From an uncultured Lachnospiraceae bacterium (GTDB lineage Bacteria; Bacillota; Clostridia; Lachnospirales; Lachnospiraceae), in contig CAKRJY010000016.1 of NCBI GenBank assembly GCA_934352055.1, positions 1 through 33,280 of the forward strand: a stretch of DNA of 33,280 bases. Direction: 5' to 3'. Within the stretch, counting starts at the first letter, position 1; the number at the start of each line of letters is the position of its first letter. The position numbers were made by a program, and so were the translations under genes. The notes below the pieces were generated by a model that had not been told where the DNA came from, searched no databases, and was given only the letters and a program-made list of their open reading frames with translations. This document shows positions 31,580 through 33,280 of the stretch, in pieces.

Positions 31580-32610
31580 CTAATCCAGCCATGCAATGCC
31601 ATAGGAACATTAGAAAGCTCTCTTAAATCTAAAAACCAGATACCGGATTTTGTTTTGAACTGCTCCAGATATGGTCTGCCGTTTGTTGCAAAAGTAAACG
31701 GAACCTTAAACTCTCCCCATGTACCAATCTGATATTCGGCATCCTCTTTACGGATATTTCTCGGATAATCTTTACCTTGATAATCAATCACAGAGGGAAT
31801 ATCTTTATGTTTAGCTTTTGCCTCGATAATGCCAACAAGTTTTGTCCCCACAAACAGTGCATAATCTGCGTAGCCTTTTTTGCTGACAGTAGAATCTGTT
31901 GGCCATTCAGCAATCGCCATGTTACGACCTTTCACAGGCCTTGTTCCCTTTGAATAGCGAATTTCCTGTGTATTGGCTTCCCAGCCAACTTGGCGCAGCT
32001 GTTCATCGATCATGTAGCGAGTTTCCGCCTCAGATTTCTGACGCTGACTTGCCATTTTGTTAGCCTGTTTCAAACGAATTTTCTTATCTATCTGCTCAGA
32101 CCGTTCAGCACACGCAATAGCAGCCTTTGTAAGTTCTTCTTCTTTTTCTTCTTCCTGAGCTTTATTCAGAACAACAATCTTTTTTGTTTTCTCTTCTTCC
32201 TTTACAGGCATAACAAATTTCTGATGCTGGTAATTCCAGTCACCATAAGTTTGCATAAACCATTCGGACAAACTGTATGCCATCTGTAAGAAAACAGGGC
32301 AATCTGAGCTTTCAGAATAATTTTCATGAACAGCTTTATTTCTTACCTTACGAAGTGCGTGCAAAATATCAGTTAAATCTCTCGTTAAGAGACCTTCTGC
32401 AGATAAGACATTGATTTGATTCACTGCGGAATTATCATAGGGAACAGGAATTTTATCGTATGTAAACATCAAGTTTACGATTGTTTCTCCAATCATTCCC
32501 AGTTTCATCAAGCACGAGTTCGGATCTGTGTAACAATACTGTTCTTCCAAATTGCCAAAATTCGCCAAAACCGGGAACTCTGTTTCTAAGAATTTAAAAT
32601 TGGAAGCCAT
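31549..32610 (-). CDS. hsdR: truncated HsdR (N-terminal third of type I restriction subunit)
   Basis: This 353-aa frame is the N-terminal part of a type I restriction subunit that normally runs to about 1000 aa. Residues 1-125 resemble a DUF4145-type domain and 135-200 a charged helical linker. The HSDR_N nuclease fold follows, with catalytic-type Asp249 (GYADYALF) and Glu263/Lys265 (GIIEAKAK). It stops at WISPNGIMLMVI, just where the helicase domains should begin. Without the motor it cannot translocate or restrict normally. The break coincides with the hsdM remnant, so one deletion explains both. Confidence 0.82.
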   Translation of the reverse strand: MASNFKFLETEFPVLANFGNLEEQYCYTDPNSCLMKLGMIGETIVNLMFTYDKIPVPYDNSAVNQINVLSAEGLLTRDLTDILHALRKVRNKAVHENYSESSDCPVFLQMAYSLSEWFMQTYGDWNYQHQKFVMPVKEEEKTKKIVVLNKAQEEEKEEELTKAAIACAERSEQIDKKIRLKQANKMASQRQKSEAETRYMIDEQLRQVGWEANTQEIRYSKGTRPVKGRNMAIAEWPTDSTVSKKGYADYALFVGTKLVGIIEAKAKHKDIPSVIDYQGKDYPRNIRKEDAEYQIGTWGEFKVPFTFATNGRPYLEQFKTKSGIWFLDLRELSNVPMALHGWISPNGIMLMVI

Positions 32611-32723
32611 TTAATACGTCCCCCTCTCGTTTATCATATGCTCTGATAATAAAATATTATCGGAATATAGTTGGTAAAAATTAAAATCCTATACGAACCC
32701 TAATATCATTTAACCATTCCAAT

Positions 32724-32774
32724 GTCTCCAAAGTGTCAAATTGATACTTTGGAGACAGCGTTTGATACTTTGGA
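32724..32774. repeat. operator-like palindrome plus direct repeat
   Basis: GTCTCCAAAGT (32724-32734) pairs perfectly with ACTTTGGAGAC (32746-32756). The intervening TCAA/TTGA almost completes a 33-base palindrome. TTGATACTTTGGA at 32741-32753 recurs directly at 32762-32774. It lies between the Fic gene and the truncated hsdR, both on the minus strand, and could be a repressor site or a terminator for the Fic transcript. Confidence 0.5.
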
Positions 32775-32785
32775 AATCAGCTACC

Positions 32786-33280
32786 TTAATACCCAATCCT
32801 AAAATAATCCAAATACGCTTTATACTTGTCCTGTGCGGTCAGACAGGTATCTGTCAGATAGCCTTTTTCGTTGTCCCATTCCTTCAATCCACGGTAATAA
32901 AACATCTTCAGATTGTCCTCAATGATAAACGGAACGATATTGTATTTCAGACACTCCTTAAACATGATCAATCTGCCCACACGCCCGTTGCCGTCCTGGA
33001 ACGGATGGATCCGCTCAAACTTTACATGGAAGTCCAGAATATCTTCAAAGGTCTTTTCTTCCTTAGCGCTATATTCCATCAGCAAGACCTTCATTTTATC
33101 GGCAACTTCTTCTGGAAGGGCTGTATCCCTGCCGCCGACTTCATTCGGAAGTTTCTTATACTCGCCAACAACAAACCATTCTTTTCTGGAATCACTGGTG
33201 CCATTCTTCAAAACCAAGTGAAGTTCTTTGATGAACTTCTCCGTCAGAGCTGCTTTTGCATGATCAATAATCATGTCAAT
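32786..33280 (-). CDS. Fic-domain protein (5' end outside window)
   Basis: The last 164 or so residues of a Fic protein are present, with the catalytic motif HPFQDGNGRVGR (H90 to R101 counting from the ATG at 33274) and the flap region (KLPNEVGGRDTALPEEV). Fic enzymes transfer AMP or other phosphate-containing groups to target proteins. The coding frame stays open to the window edge, so the start and any inhibitory helix lie outside. Members of this family often sit beside type I systems in gut Firmicutes. Its target cannot be told. Confidence 0.88.
   Translation of the reverse strand: MDMIIDHAKAALTEKFIKELHLVLKNGTSDSRKEWFVVGEYKKLPNEVGGRDTALPEEVADKMKVLLMEYSAKEEKTFEDILDFHVKFERIHPFQDGNGRVGRLIMFKECLKYNIVPFIIEDNLKMFYYRGLKEWDNEKGYLTDTCLTAQDKYKAYLDYFRIGY

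Noticed and set aside
1..33280. tRNA, rRNA or riboswitch genes
   Set aside because: I saw no tRNA-like cloverleaf, rRNA core sequence or recognisable riboswitch by reading. A covariance-model search could not be run.

Overview
The window comes from a low- to mid-GC Gram-positive anaerobe, most likely a gut Clostridia (Lachnospiraceae or Oscillospiraceae type). That is an inference from Tn916-type integrase/excisionase pairs, strong GGAGG ribosome-binding sites and Firmicutes-type accessory families. No housekeeping gene is visible. The whole window is accessory DNA: a stack of mobile elements carrying defence genes.

Region 1 (about 1-6700) is a Tn916-like module. It holds an integrase, an excisionase, a rolling-circle-type replication initiator with an N-terminal XRE helix-turn-helix beside an origin-like inverted repeat, and an XRE regulator. 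A WYL regulator and a GyrI-like protein follow, then relatives of Tn916 Orf7 (sigma-like) and Orf8. Region 2 (about 6720-12650) is a second element of the same integrase family with visibly higher GC. Its integrase is broken by one in-frame TAA. It also has an excisionase, a primase-helicase fusion, a MobA/MobL relaxase, a DUF3847 protein, and an oriT whose nick core matches the RSF1010/R1162 type. The non-coding ends next to both integrases share a layout, so the two elements look like neighbours built up at related sites.

Region 3 (12650-14450) is a junction zone. It has a small membrane protein, a 5'-truncated XRE gene followed by an intact ImmA/IrrE-type metallopeptidase, and a 33-codon remnant of a lost gene.

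Region 4 (14539-29751) is the main content: a complete DNA phosphorothioation (Dnd) modification system with its Dpt restriction partners, all on the minus strand. The first operon is HTH protein, 112-aa protein, dptF, dptG, dptH. The second is dndB, dndC, dndD, dndE, dndA. DndA, C, D and E install sulfur in the DNA backbone, DndB is the likely regulator, and DptFGH attack DNA that lacks the mark. A near-consensus promoter lies in front of dndB, and a perfect palindrome with 21-bp arms covers its -10 box and start point. DptH carries an E-x-K signature that could be the nuclease site, upstream of its HerA/FtsK-type ATPase. The two small genes that lead the dpt operon are not part of the textbook system.

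Region 5 (29850-33280) is wreckage of another element and of a type I restriction system. A cluster of five palindromes is followed, going right, by an HsdS N-terminus fused in frame to the tail of a conjugative relaxase, the last part of hsdM, an hsdR that keeps only its N-terminal third, and a Fic-domain protein cut by the window edge.
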